The notes below the pieces were generated by a model. It did not search any database, was not told the origin of the DNA, and saw only the letters and a program-made list of their open reading frames with translations. From Shouchella tritolerans (GTDB lineage Bacteria > Bacillota > Bacilli > Bacillales > Bacillaceae_D), in NCBI RefSeq assembly GCF_025770735.1, contig NZ_JAODPB010000009.1, positions 1-64,000 of the forward strand: a stretch of DNA of 64,000 bases. Direction: 5' to 3'. Position numbers and translations under genes: made by a program. Positions 29,131 to 37,760 of the stretch are shown here, piece by piece (within the stretch, counting starts at the first letter, position 1; each line of letters begins with the position of its first letter).

Positions 29131-29355
29131 GGGGTAGAGGCGCAAACACCATCAGTACCTTTTCCTAGCTAAGGCCAGCTTTGAAGAAAAGGGAAAGGGG
29201 TTTTTGCCGAAGCAAAAAGCAGGGCCTGCTGCTTTTTAGCTGGGCCGGCATTGAAGAAGTGTCGGACTGTCACAGGGAACTGTGGAGAACTACTATGGAT
29301 GGGACTGTTTATTGTGCGAGACAATGATGGAAATCTCCATCATTGTCTTTTTTTA
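29131..29355 (+). promoter_or_regulatory. Lysine riboswitch (L box) with transcription terminator
   Basis: The conserved L-box blocks appear in order: GTAGAGGCGCAA (29134-29145), GAAAAGGGAAAGGGG, GCCGAAGC, GCTGGGCCGGCATTGAA and GGACTGTCAC, closing with GGAGAACTAC, whose CTAC (29290-29293) pairs with the opening GTAG (P1). A perfect 12-bp terminator (GACAATGATGGA with TCCATCATTGTC, about 29321-29348) and a run of seven T follow. Lysine binding should favour termination, lowering transporter synthesis when lysine is plentiful. Confidence 0.93.
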
Positions 29356-29389
29356 TAGAGCAAACAGCCACGTTAAAGGAGAGGTTTTT

Positions 29390-31024
29390 TTGGAACATGC
29401 ATTTGGATGGTGGTCGCTATTGCCGCCGATTCTGGCATTAACGCTCGTGATATTGACTCGAAAAGTGTTAATCTCTCTCGGGATTGCGATTTTGGTCGGT
29501 GCCTTTATGGTGTTTGACCAGCATATAGGGCAAGCACTGGCTGGCATATTTCAAACAATCGCCGGATTGGTGTTTTCCTTCGAGGCAGTTGCTTCGCCTA
29601 CATTTTCCGGTGTTGGGCAAGCCATTACGGATGCAGGGTTTGCGTTAAATGACTGGGAATTGTATATTGTCTTATTCTTAATCCTGGTCGGCATGGTCGC
29701 GAGCCTGATTACCTTTTCCGGTGGAGGACAAGCGTTCAGTCGTTGGGCTTCTACGCGGATTACGACGAGAAAGTCATCGATGTTCTTGCCATTTGTGTTA
29801 GGGTTTATCATTTTTATCGACGATTATTTTAACTCCCTTACTGTCGGCAATATGAGCCGACCGTTAACGGATCGGTACCGAGTTTCCCGGGCGAAGCTGG
29901 CTTACATTGTCGATTCAACATCAGCGCCCATTTGTGTGATCACGCCTTTGTCTAGCTGGGGTGCTTTTATTATTGGGACGTTGGCGACTGTTTTAACAGC
30001 AAATCAGCTAAATGAATTTGGCGCTTTCCAAGCGTTTTTATACACAGTACCGATTAATTTTTATGCATTAATTTCGTTATTGTTTATCGTTCTAATTATT
30101 TTATTTAACATCGACATTGGCTTAATGAAACGTCATGAAGATCGGGCAAAAGCGACTGGTGAGTTGACGGACCCTGATAAAGGCGCAGTGCCTGGTGATT
30201 TGGATGAGGCGCTCGTCATGGAAAATGGGCGCGTTTATCAGCTATTTTTGCCCATCATGGCTCTTGTTGTCACAACTACTTCGCTTTTGTTTTACACCGG
30301 CGCGACGGCAGCCGCTGATGAAGGCTTGCCGGCGACACTACTCAATATGCTTGAGTACACGGATATCGGCTTTTCGTTGCTTCTTGGCAGTTGCATTGGC
30401 TTTATCGTTGCTGTTGCAACAACGTTAGCATCTAAGCCAAATTTGCCAGACTTCGGAAGAGCCTTAAAAGCCGGCGTGACGGCGATGATGCCAGCGATTT
30501 ACATTCTAGTGCTTGCCTGGACGACCATCGACATGATTAATCGCCTAGGCACAGGTGCGTTTTTGGCATCACTGGTGAGCGATTCCGTCAATCCTGGCTT
30601 TTTGCCTGACATGCTGTTTTTCATTGCTTGCTTTTCTGGGCTTGCGACAGGAACGTCGTGGGGAACATTTGGCATTTTGCTGCCGATTGCTGGGCAAATG
30701 GCAGCGCTGATCGAGCCGTCGATGGCGATTCCAATGTTTGCTGCTGTTTTAGCTGGTTCGATTTTTGGCGACCATATTTCGCCGATTTCCGATACAACCG
30801 TTTTATCGGCAGCTGGTTCTGGCGCTCACCATATGGATCATGTGTTGACGCAGTTGCCTTATGCGGTTTTAACGGCCATAATCGCAGGCGTCGCGTTTCT
30901 CGTTCTTGGTTTCTTTGGCCCGATTTTTGCTTGGGTGGCTGCTGGTGCCCTCCTCGCTGCTACGGTGTTGGCCCTTCAAGCGCTAAACAAACAAGCTTCC
31001 GGTAAGCAAGCAACCCAATCATAA
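29390..31024 (+). CDS. NhaC-superfamily transporter, probable lysine importer
   Basis: A 544-residue polytopic protein of the NhaC Na+/H+ antiporter superfamily, with the conserved PFVLGFIIFIDDYFNSLTVG segment and a mirrored ATGTSWGTFGILLPIAG motif in the second half. Because a lysine riboswitch with terminator lies just upstream, it is most likely a lysine transporter (the LysW type predicted from comparative genomics of L boxes) rather than a plain cation antiporter. The start is the TTG at 29390, 7 bases after AAAGGAGAGG. The frame extends back to 29282, but that part overlaps the riboswitch terminator and cannot be coding. Confidence 0.88.
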   Translation: MEHAFGWWSLLPPILALTLVILTRKVLISLGIAILVGAFMVFDQHIGQALAGIFQTIAGLVFSFEAVASPTFSGVGQAITDAGFALNDWELYIVLFLILVGMVASLITFSGGGQAFSRWASTRITTRKSSMFLPFVLGFIIFIDDYFNSLTVGNMSRPLTDRYRVSRAKLAYIVDSTSAPICVITPLSSWGAFIIGTLATVLTANQLNEFGAFQAFLYTVPINFYALISLLFIVLIILFNIDIGLMKRHEDRAKATGELTDPDKGAVPGDLDEALVMENGRVYQLFLPIMALVVTTTSLLFYTGATAAADEGLPATLLNMLEYTDIGFSLLLGSCIGFIVAVATTLASKPNLPDFGRALKAGVTAMMPAIYILVLAWTTIDMINRLGTGAFLASLVSDSVNPGFLPDMLFFIACFSGLATGTSWGTFGILLPIAGQMAALIEPSMAIPMFAAVLAGSIFGDHISPISDTTVLSAAGSGAHHMDHVLTQLPYAVLTAIIAGVAFLVLGFFGPIFAWVAAGALLAATVLALQALNKQASGKQATQS

Positions 31025-31029
31025 TAAAC

Positions 31030-31070
31030 AGCCTGCCAGGATTTCGACGAACGCGAGAGCCTGGCAGGCT
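31030..31070. terminator. Bidirectional terminator between the NhaC-type gene and lytH
   Basis: AGCCTGCCAGG (31030-31040) pairs perfectly with CCTGGCAGGCT (31060-31070). It separates two convergent genes; neither T tract is long. Confidence 0.75.
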
Positions 31071-31077
31071 TATTGAT

Positions 31078-32097
31078 TTACGAACTGTTTTTTTTCGCTA
31101 TTTTAGCAGCACGCTCCCATTGTTTTAATGAAGGAAATGGGTCAAATGACCATTCGGTGATGCCATTGTCTCTGTACATTCCGTAATGAAGATGAGGCGG
31201 GAATTTTCCTTGTGTTCCTGGTTTGCCGTAGCCTGAGCTGCCGCAATAACCGATGACTTGTCCTGCCTTAACAACCGATCCTTTCTCCAATCCTTTTTCA
31301 TAGCCATTTAAGTGGGCGTAGTAGTGATAAATGTTGTCGAGGTCGCGTATGCCTACACGCCAGCCACCGTAAGGGTTCCAACCAATCGTTTCTACGATGC
31401 CATATGAAGAAGATTGGATAGGGACATTGTAATTAGCGAAAATGTCGGTTCCTTCATGAATGCGCCTACCGCCCCAGCCTCGCTTGTCGCCCCACGTACT
31501 GCGGTAACTATAATTATGATGAAGGGGCATGACAAAGGCATGTTGATGTAAGTCGAGCGTTTGAAACGTTTCATATACTTTGGCATGGCCACTGACAATG
31601 TTCACGCTTTGTTCCCGTTGGTAAAAATGCCAAAGAGCAATACGGAAATCCTCTTCTGAATAACCGTGAGACTCTAAATAGCGGGCAAATGTATAAAGGA
31701 CGTCTTCATCATCCTCGATGTTCGCTTCCCCGTCGCCGTTGCCATCAAGGCCGATGCCTTCAAATAAGCTGATTGTCGTCGGATCATTGTCGTTTATGTT
31801 TGGATTGAGTGCGCCAACCCATTCTTCTTTTGGATAATAAATGGACACAAGGCCTTTTGCTTGTTCACGGTCCCTTAAAGCTTTCCGTAAACCCCGTTCG
31901 TAGGAGTCGACAGCTGCTAAATAGTGCCAAGGGACGCTCGTAAGAACTTCCATTTTTTTATACAAAGCAAGCCTTTCTGAATGTAAGTTTGGATCTGTCT
32001 GCTTTTGCGCACTTGCTACTGTGTCTGGCCAAAAAGTAGAAAAACTAAGAAGGACAATAAGCAAACATAGCCATACACGGCGTCGCAAATAAGACAA
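31078..32097 (-). CDS. lytH: M23 peptidoglycan endopeptidase LytH (YunA)
   Basis: A secreted or membrane-anchored peptidase of about 339 residues. After an N-terminal hydrophobic signal or anchor comes a helical region. The M23 domain (about residues 195-325) has the zinc ligands His and Asp in RRIHEGTDIFA and the HLHYG motif (PHLHYGMYRD), with YYAHL between. B. subtilis LytH is an L-Ala-D-Glu endopeptidase that matures spore cortex peptidoglycan under SigK. I place the start at the TTG at 32097, 9 bases after AAAGGAG, because the upstream extension to 32142 (also TTG) has no ribosome site. It is divergent from lipA, as in B. subtilis. Confidence 0.88.
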   Translation of the reverse strand: MSYLRRRVWLCLLIVLLSFSTFWPDTVASAQKQTDPNLHSERLALYKKMEVLTSVPWHYLAAVDSYERGLRKALRDREQAKGLVSIYYPKEEWVGALNPNINDNDPTTISLFEGIGLDGNGDGEANIEDDEDVLYTFARYLESHGYSEEDFRIALWHFYQREQSVNIVSGHAKVYETFQTLDLHQHAFVMPLHHNYSYRSTWGDKRGWGGRRIHEGTDIFANYNVPIQSSSYGIVETIGWNPYGGWRVGIRDLDNIYHYYAHLNGYEKGLEKGSVVKAGQVIGYCGSSGYGKPGTQGKFPPHLHYGMYRDNGITEWSFDPFPSLKQWERAAKIAKKNSS

Positions 32098-32287
32098 TTG
32101 TGCCAGCTCCTTTCTATGGGGTTTTGTATAGTTTTCGGCCAATTGGATGAAATGATGACAGAAAATCTTTACCAGTTGTAGTTTGTACTCTTGTTGGAAT
32201 AATTCCGTTTCCCTTGTTGGTTCGAATTAGAATTCATGGTACGATAACAGAAGAGATCGGTTTATTTGCAGAAGGGTGGGAGTGACA

Positions 32288-33217
32288 ATGCCAGAAAAAG
32301 ATGAAAAAGAGCAGCATATGCGCAAACCTGACTGGCTAAAAATCAAGCTGAATACAAACGAGTCTTATACAGGCTTGAAAAAAATGATGCGTGAGAAAAA
32401 ACTACATACCGTATGTGAAGAAGCACGCTGCCCGAACATTCATGAATGTTGGGCGGTCCGAAAAACGGCCACTTTTATGATCCTCGGCGATATTTGTACA
32501 CGAGGTTGCCGTTTTTGTGCAGTCAAGACAGGCTTGCCGACAGAACTTGACTTGCAAGAGCCTGAGCGCGTGGCAGAATCGGTGGAGACAATGGGATTAA
32601 AACATGTCGTCATTACCGCTGTTGCTCGTGATGATTTAAAAGATGGCGGTGCCGCGGTGTTTGCCGAAACGGTACGGGCCATACGCCGGAAAAACCCGTT
32701 TTGCACGATTGAAGTTTTGCCTTCTGACATGCTTGGCAATGAATCAAGCTTGCAAACATTAATGGATGCGCGCCCGAATATTATGAATCACAATATTGAA
32801 ACCGTAAGAAGGCTGACGCCAAAAGTTAGAGCGAGAGCGAAATATGACCGTACACTCGAGTTTTTGCGAAGAGCAAAAGAGATGCATCCTGATATTCCGA
32901 CTAAATCGAGCCTAATGGTAGGCCTAGGAGAAACAAAGGAAGAAATTTTAGAAACGATGGATGATTTGCGTGCTAATGATGTTGACATTTTGACGATTGG
33001 CCAATATTTACAACCGACAAAGAAACATTTAAAAGTGATTAAGTATTACCATCCAGACGAATTTGCCGAGTTAAAGGAAATCGCTATGCAAAAAGGCTTT
33101 AGTCATTGCGAGGCAGGACCGCTTGTCCGTTCGTCTTACCATGCAGACGAACAAGTGAACCAAGCGCAAGTGAACATGGAAGCGAGAAAAGTACAAGGGG
33201 AGCAACAGCGCGTATAA
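32288..33217 (+). CDS. lipA: Lipoyl synthase
   Basis: A 309-residue radical-SAM enzyme that inserts two sulphurs into protein-bound octanoate to make lipoate for 2-oxo-acid dehydrogenases. The auxiliary cluster ligands Cys43, Cys48 and Cys54 ([12 protein letters not shown]) and the radical-SAM cluster Cys70, Cys74 and Cys77 (CTRGCRFC) are all present, as is the C-terminal [13 protein letters not shown] with the conserved serine. The ATG at 32288 lies behind GGGTGGGAG. The frame opens 4 codons earlier at a GTG that overlaps this site. Confidence 0.97.
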   Translation: MPEKDEKEQHMRKPDWLKIKLNTNESYTGLKKMMREKKLHTVCEEARCPNIHECWAVRKTATFMILGDICTRGCRFCAVKTGLPTELDLQEPERVAESVETMGLKHVVITAVARDDLKDGGAAVFAETVRAIRRKNPFCTIEVLPSDMLGNESSLQTLMDARPNIMNHNIETVRRLTPKVRARAKYDRTLEFLRRAKEMHPDIPTKSSLMVGLGETKEEILETMDDLRANDVDILTIGQYLQPTKKHLKVIKYYHPDEFAELKEIAMQKGFSHCEAGPLVRSSYHADEQVNQAQVNMEARKVQGEQQRV

Positions 33218-33280
33218 AACAAGATTGACGCTTATTGGCGAAGACGAACAAATGAAGGCGAGCGTTTGGCTGACAGTGTG

Positions 33281-33312
33281 GAACGATTATGCAAGAAGCA
33301 TAATCGTTCTTT
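33281..33312 (+). terminator. Terminator after lipA, overlapping the yutC end
   Basis: GAACGATTATGC (33281-33292) pairs perfectly with GCATAATCGTTC (33298-33309), followed by TTTA on the plus strand. The stem touches the stop region of the convergent yutC. Confidence 0.75.
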
Positions 33313-33856
33313 ACTGATCGCCCTGTGGGTATTGTTTAAATGTCTCGATTGTATCTTGCAAAAGATGTTGGTAGCCATTTCCAGATGGCAGTGAAGCAAA
33401 ACGCTCAATATCTCTTATGCGAGCACGGTCGTTTGCCACATATACCTCGTAAAAGCGCGGCAGTGAAGCCGATGCCGCCCGTTTAACTTGTTCGGCCACT
33501 TCCTCTTCTGTCATTTGCTCTGCTCGATGTTCATACACGACGAGCGCATATTTGTCAGTGACAAGCGCTGCGGCTTCTTCAATTTGCTCGAGGCTAAGCA
33601 CTAACCGGGTGATCACATCGGCAAGCATCCCTCTATCAACTGTTAAGGCGCCAACGGTATGATTTGCCCGTCCTACTTCGTTTTCGGTATAGCGGGAAAA
33701 CCCATAGCCAAAATCTCTGCCTGTTTCTTCCATAAGTGTATCATTGTCCAGTGTTTGCATGCGTTGACCATTTGCATCATTAAGACCAGCATTGTTGCCT
33801 GTGCAAGCGCACAGCAATAGGAGGCTTGCCACAGTAGGCACAAAGCGATTCTTCAT
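33311..33856 (-). CDS. yutC: YhcN/YlaJ-family sporulation lipoprotein (YutC-like)
   Basis: A 181-residue lipoprotein: signal peptide with lipobox LCAC (Cys18), then a YhcN/YlaJ domain (NHTVGALTVDRGMLADVITRL, ALVTDKYALVVY, then YEVYVANDRARIRDIERFAS). Such proteins occur in the spore or forespore membrane and influence germination or outgrowth in Bacillus. Its place between lipA and yutD matches yutC in B. subtilis. The start has AAAGGAGCTGG upstream. Confidence 0.82.
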   Translation of the reverse strand: MKNRFVPTVASLLLLCACTGNNAGLNDANGQRMQTLDNDTLMEETGRDFGYGFSRYTENEVGRANHTVGALTVDRGMLADVITRLVLSLEQIEEAAALVTDKYALVVYEHRAEQMTEEEVAEQVKRAASASLPRFYEVYVANDRARIRDIERFASLPSGNGYQHLLQDTIETFKQYPQGDQ

Positions 33857-33992
33857 TAGAACCAGCTCCTTTCATTCATAGCATGCGCACTTTTACGAAA
33901 AGCTAACTGTAACAAAATATGGCTAGAGACAAGCATGTCTTTTGTTCCTATGGTAAAATAACAGCAGACCAATCCGATTTGAGGTGCGTACG

Positions 33993-34277
33993 ATGGTGAC
34001 GATTTCAGGCATTGAATATGAAGTTCTCGAAAACGAGCGCAATGGTTGGAATGAGGAGGCATTCAAAGCGCGGTACAGCGATGTACTGAACAAATATGAT
34101 TACATCGTCGGCGATTGGGGCTACAACCAACTGCGATTGCGCGGCTTTTTTGATGACAAAAACAAAAAATCGACATTCGATAAAAAAATTAGCACGTTGC
34201 CCGACTATCTTTACGAGTACTGCAATTTTGGTTGCGCTTATTTTGTCTTGCGAAAAGTAAGGAAACAAGCGATGTAA
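33993..34277 (+). CDS. yutD: DUF1027 protein YutD
   Basis: A 94-residue conserved protein closely matching YutD: NEEAFKARYSDVLNKYDYIVGDWGYNQLRLRGFF (cited in part), then LPDYLYEYCNFGCAYFVLRK. The function is unknown; the family is nearly universal in Bacilli. The ATG at 33993 follows GAGGTGCG. The upstream GTG at 33984 overlaps this ribosome site. A perfect hairpin terminator follows right after the stop. Confidence 0.9.
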   Translation: MVTISGIEYEVLENERNGWNEEAFKARYSDVLNKYDYIVGDWGYNQLRLRGFFDDKNKKSTFDKKISTLPDYLYEYCNFGCAYFVLRKVRKQAM

Positions 34278-34301
34278 AAAACGGAGCGCAGCTCCGTTTT
34301 T
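34278..34301 (+). terminator. Terminator after yutD
   Basis: AAAACGGAGC (34278-34287) pairs with GCTCCGTTTT (34291-34300) around a 3-base loop. Confidence 0.8.
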
Positions 34302-34304
34302 GAG

Positions 34305-34378
34305 GTTGTCGACAAAATCGATAACCGCACTCAGATGATAGAAAACGCTTCTTGTCAAACGAGGAGTGCAGCTCCGTT
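34305..34378 (+). repeat. Single copy of the dispersed repeat family (see the array at 47.1-47.5 kb)
   Basis: GTTGTCGACAA (a palindrome) is followed by GATAGAAAACGCTT and CGAGGAGTGCAG (34360-34371). This core matches the array units at 47.2-47.5 kb with only a few differences over about 38 bases. The element ends against the terminator-like GCTCCGTTTT. It lies between two convergent genes. Confidence 0.65.
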
Positions 34379-34633
34379 TTATTTGTCGTGTGGTGGATGG
34401 TGATTCGGATACTTCCGGGGTAAGCCTGCATGAAGGTCTTTGTTTACATAATTAAAAGCACTATAAGTGCGCTGGCCTTCTTCCCATTCGGTTGTTTTAT
34501 TCACGACCGGTCCCTCTTTTCCGACTGGTGCCCCGTAAGGCCCTTCAGGCAATTCTTCCGGAATGATATAATGGTGCATTGCTTCGACATTTGTGAATTC
34601 GTCATACGTTTGTCGGGCTTTCCTTTTTGCCAA
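34379..34633 (-). CDS. Small conserved acidic/proline-rich protein
   Basis: An 84-residue soluble protein starting at a TTG (34633) with a strong GGAGGTGA ribosome site 5 bases upstream. The frame extends further but loses protein character. Recognisable segments are YDEFTNVEAMHHYIIPEELPEG, PYGAPVGKEGPVVNKTTEW and EEGQRTYSAFNYVNK, ending in a His/Pro-rich tail (PNHHPPHDK). It matches a small Bacillaceae family usually annotated only as cytosolic protein. It is divergent from yutE. Function unknown. Confidence 0.72.
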   Translation of the reverse strand: MAKRKARQTYDEFTNVEAMHHYIIPEELPEGPYGAPVGKEGPVVNKTTEWEEGQRTYSAFNYVNKDLHAGLPRKYPNHHPPHDK

Positions 34634-34702
34634 CTGATTCACCTCCATGCTCAGTCTGCCCGGAAAATGGCAAACAATAGCTGGGAAAAGGAGTAGGTAT
34701 CC

Positions 34703-35155
34703 ATGTATTTTGTTGACAGGCAGCGGATCGAACAAACGCTTGATTATATGGAACATTTATTAAAAATGATGAAGGAAGAGGCGTTCGGTACAAGCGACAA
34801 GGACCGTCTCGCATTAGAACGGACAGCCTCTGTGCTCATTGAAGCAGTCATTGACGTCGGCAATCAGATGATTGATGCCTTTATTATGCGTGATCCAGGG
34901 GGATACGAAGATATTATCGACATCTTGCTCGATGAAAACGTCATTCTAGACGAAACAGCAGCAGGATTAAAACAGTTGATTCGCCGCCGTAAAGCGCTTG
35001 TTTATCAGTATGCAAGCCTAGAGGCGAACGATGTTTGGAGCTGGCTTCAAGAAAGCCAGCCAAGTTTAGAGGCTTTCCCGCCTGCTGTCCGCCAATATTT
35101 AAAAAATGAACTTGGCGTCATTACTGCTTTTCTTCCAGATAAAGACAATCGTTAA
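34703..35155 (+). CDS. yutE: DUF86/HepT-like protein YutE
   Basis: A 150-residue four-helix protein of the DUF86 (HEPN/HepT-like) family, matching YutE (MYFVDRQRIEQTLDYMEHLL, then DRLALERTASVLIEAVIDVGNQMIDAFIMRDPGGYEDIIDIL in part). HepT toxins have an R-x4-6-H-x-Y catalytic motif; here the matching stretch is RRRKALVYQY, with Tyr in place of His. No antitoxin (MntA-type nucleotidyltransferase) gene adjoins it. It is therefore probably not a nuclease toxin. AAAAGGAGTAGG precedes the ATG. Confidence 0.82.
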   Translation: MYFVDRQRIEQTLDYMEHLLKMMKEEAFGTSDKDRLALERTASVLIEAVIDVGNQMIDAFIMRDPGGYEDIIDILLDENVILDETAAGLKQLIRRRKALVYQYASLEANDVWSWLQESQPSLEAFPPAVRQYLKNELGVITAFLPDKDNR

Positions 35156-35171
35156 CGCAAAGAGGTGGACA

Positions 35172-35924
35172 ATGAAGGCCTATAAAAGCTACTTATTTGA
35201 TTTAGATGGGACCGTTTACCATGGCAGTGAGCCCATCGTAAGCGCGGTCCATTTTATCAATAAATTGGCCAAGTGCCATGTTCCTTATGGCTTTGTTACA
35301 AACAATTCAACAAGAAGTCCTGAACAAGTTGCCAAACGATTAAATGGAATGGGCATCTCAGCCGACCCTTGGCAAATTATGACATCAAGCGTAGCGACAG
35401 CCTCTTATTTACAAGCAAAGATGCCTCATTCCTCACTTTATGTGATTGGTGAAGAAGGGCTGTTTGAAGCATTGGCTGCGTTTACGCAGACAGAGGATAA
35501 GCCTGATGCCGTTGTCATTGGGCTGGATCGGGCAATTACCCATGAAAAACTGAGCAAAGCAGCCCGCTTCGTTGCAAGTGGAGCTGCTTTGATTGCAACA
35601 AATCCAGATGCGATGATTACAACCGAGTCAGGGCTTGTTGTCGGCAACGGCGCTCTTGTAGCAGCGGTGGCGTATGCAGCAAAAACAGAACCGATTGTTA
35701 TTGGCAAGCCGGGAGCTGCGATTGTCGAAGCTGCCATCAAACAGTTAAAGCTTGACCCACGTTTTACTGTTTTTGTCGGAGACAATTATGATACAGACTT
35801 GCTCGCTGGCATCAATGCGGGCATCGACACAATCCATGTACAAACAGGGATCACAACCGATTTATCTGCATATAAAACTCAACCGACATATAGTATTCCT
35901 TCTTTAGCAGATTGGCCAATTTAA
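35172..35924 (+). CDS. yutF: NagD-like HAD phosphatase YutF
   Basis: A 250-residue HAD-superfamily hydrolase of the NagD/YutF type: motif I FDLDGTVYHG (nucleophile and acid/base aspartates), motif II VTNNSTRS, motif III Lys in IGKPGAAI, and motif IV VGDNYDTDLLAGINAG. The C2 cap domain lies between motifs II and III. Family members dephosphorylate small phosphorylated metabolites. The ATG at 35172 follows AAAGAGGTGG, 17 bases after yutE, so the pair is probably co-transcribed. Confidence 0.92.
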   Translation: MKAYKSYLFDLDGTVYHGSEPIVSAVHFINKLAKCHVPYGFVTNNSTRSPEQVAKRLNGMGISADPWQIMTSSVATASYLQAKMPHSSLYVIGEEGLFEALAAFTQTEDKPDAVVIGLDRAITHEKLSKAARFVASGAALIATNPDAMITTESGLVVGNGALVAAVAYAAKTEPIVIGKPGAAIVEAAIKQLKLDPRFTVFVGDNYDTDLLAGINAGIDTIHVQTGITTDLSAYKTQPTYSIPSLADWPI

Positions 35925-36002
35925 AGGGAGCTTTGCCGATCCCTTCGTTATAGGAAGTGCTGCTGTGTGCCTCGTTTGTTTTACGTTAATTGCCTATCAG
36001 CT

Positions 36003-36027
36003 AAGCCAGCCACTATGTGGCTGGCTT
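36003..36027. terminator. Terminator between yutF and yutG (convergent)
   Basis: AAGCCAGCCAC (36003-36013) pairs perfectly with GTGGCTGGCTT (36017-36027) around a 3-base loop. It overlaps the yutG stop codon. Confidence 0.75.
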
Positions 36028-36514
36028 ATTCCGTATTCGCTTTCCTGTGGGCGAGCCTGCTCGAAGCGGCGGCAGCAATCGCGCCGACAATATCATCTAA
36101 AAATGTATGACAAGCGCCTGTCGATTTATCGTTTAGTTTCTTTAAAATCCCTGGCTTTTGTTTATCAATATAACCATAATTGGTTAGCCCGATAGAGCCG
36201 TAGACGTTGACGATTGACAATGCGATAATTTCATCTACGCCATAAAGCCCTTCATCACGTGCTAAAATCTCTTGTAGAGGTGATTCCAGGCATTTCTTTT
36301 CAGTTAGCAAATCTAGTTGAATTCCTGTTAACACTGCATTTTGGACTTCCCGTTTGGAAAGAACACGCTCGACATTTTCCAAGCATAGCGCTAGTGATAA
36401 GTCAGGATGGTATTTTTCTTGCAGGAAATACACGAGAACGGCGATGTCATGCAAACTGACACCGCGATCTTGCAACCATTCTTTTGCTTTCTCTGCAACC
36501 GCGTCTTTTCCCAT
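36026..36514 (-). CDS. yutG: PgpA-family protein YutG
   Basis: A 162-residue protein of the phosphatidylglycerophosphatase A-like family. The conserved region GYIDKQKPGILKKLNDKSTGACHTFLDDIVGAIAAA (in part, about residues 113-148) matches YutG. Members lack the transmembrane helices of Gram-negative PgpA, and their activity is not established. AAGGGAGGAA precedes the ATG. Confidence 0.87.
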   Translation of the reverse strand: MGKDAVAEKAKEWLQDRGVSLHDIAVLVYFLQEKYHPDLSLALCLENVERVLSKREVQNAVLTGIQLDLLTEKKCLESPLQEILARDEGLYGVDEIIALSIVNVYGSIGLTNYGYIDKQKPGILKKLNDKSTGACHTFLDDIVGAIAAAASSRLAHRKANTE

Positions 36515-36615
36515 TATGTTCCTCCCTTAACCTTCTTTTTATAGTCTACGTGCAAGCACACATTTTATGCGATGCCCTCATAGACTAAAGGGATTGGAGC
36601 AAGGAGGGAACAACA

Positions 36616-37656
36616 TTGCTAGAGCGGAATTTGTATGACCAGTATAAACTTTACTGTGACGAGCGTTTTACTGTTGGGCCGTATGAAGGTTTCAGAGCAA
36701 ATAACCAAGCCTATCTCATTTTACCGAAGGATGAATGCATCGCCGAGGAAGTGGAAATGATGGCTTTTTGCGACTTTATGCGCCAAGCAGGCGATGAATC
36801 TGTCCTTGAGCTTGTACCAAATCGTGTTAACCAGTCTTCCGCCTTAATTGACGGTGTTGAGTCGTACGTGTTTAAAGTCCCTGAATTCAGCGAATTTCGC
36901 GGAGTCCGGATTCAATCGGATTGGGATTTAGGCGAGCAGCTTTATACCTGGCATAAGCGGGGGCAACAAGGGCGCCAACATTGGAAAAAAGCTAGCTTTA
37001 CACCATGGCAAGAGCTCTGGGCGACAAGATTGGAGCAACTTGAAAATTGGTACCAAGTAATCGCTAATCAAGGACCACAGACGACAACCGATGAAGCGTT
37101 TCTCAGCACATACCCTTATTTTATGGGAATGACGGAAAATGCGATTCAATTTGCTGTTGATACGCAGTTCGATGTTAAAAAGGAGCTACACGACGAACCA
37201 ACGATTTGCCATCGTCGTTTTGGGGAGACGAGTTGGCTTTATATGTCTGAGCGGGGGCATATTGTCAAACCACCTACTGCCTTTTTATATGACCACCCAG
37301 CACGAGATTTAGCAGAGTGGATCCGTGAGAACCGGCCCATGGGAGAGTCTAGGGAGAACTGGGAGCGGATCGCTTCATTCTGCGGGGGGTATGAAGAGTG
37401 GCAAGTGCTTACTCCCTATACATGGCAAATGATGTATGCCCGTTTGATTTTCCCGCTGCATTATTTTGAAGTGATTGAAAACTATTACCAAGCACAACTT
37501 CCCCATGAGCAACGTGAGTATGGAAAGCAATTCCAACAGTTGCTTGATTGGGAAACGAGCAATGCCAATTTCCTCGGCGAATTGGCAGAAGAGGCAAAAC
37601 TGAGCCGTTATCCGGAAATGCCGTTGCTTGATTGGTTAAAAGGGCAGACTTTATAG
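36616..37656 (+). CDS. yutH: Spore coat-associated kinase-like protein YutH
   Basis: A 346-residue protein of the CotS/YutH family, with a degenerate aminoglycoside-phosphotransferase fold: ICHRRFGETSW sits where the catalytic HGD would be, and LYDHPARDLAEWIRE where the DFG/DFD would be. B. subtilis YutH is a spore coat component. The start is TTG with AAGGAGGG 6 bases upstream. It precedes hom, as in B. subtilis. Confidence 0.87.
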   Translation: MLERNLYDQYKLYCDERFTVGPYEGFRANNQAYLILPKDECIAEEVEMMAFCDFMRQAGDESVLELVPNRVNQSSALIDGVESYVFKVPEFSEFRGVRIQSDWDLGEQLYTWHKRGQQGRQHWKKASFTPWQELWATRLEQLENWYQVIANQGPQTTTDEAFLSTYPYFMGMTENAIQFAVDTQFDVKKELHDEPTICHRRFGETSWLYMSERGHIVKPPTAFLYDHPARDLAEWIRENRPMGESRENWERIASFCGGYEEWQVLTPYTWQMMYARLIFPLHYFEVIENYYQAQLPHEQREYGKQFQQLLDWETSNANFLGELAEEAKLSRYPEMPLLDWLKGQTL

Positions 37657-37677
37657 AGCATTGCCTAAAAGTAATGC

Positions 37678-37706
37678 TTGAATTCGCTGGCAATTCCTTT
37701 TATAAT
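37678..37706 (+). promoter_or_regulatory. Sigma-A promoter of hom-thrC-thrB
   Basis: TTGAAT (37678-37683) and a perfect TATAAT (37701-37706) are 17 bases apart, 54 bases upstream of hom. No T-box or leader hairpin is seen. Confidence 0.8.
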
Positions 37707-37760
37707 GTCCATTATAAGAAAACACGTGTATTTCATATAAGGACAGTGGGGAGTGTTAGT

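Noticed and set aside
29282-29389. N-terminal extension of the NhaC-type transporter
   Set aside because: It overlaps the riboswitch terminator and lacks a ribosome site; the TTG at 29390 has one.
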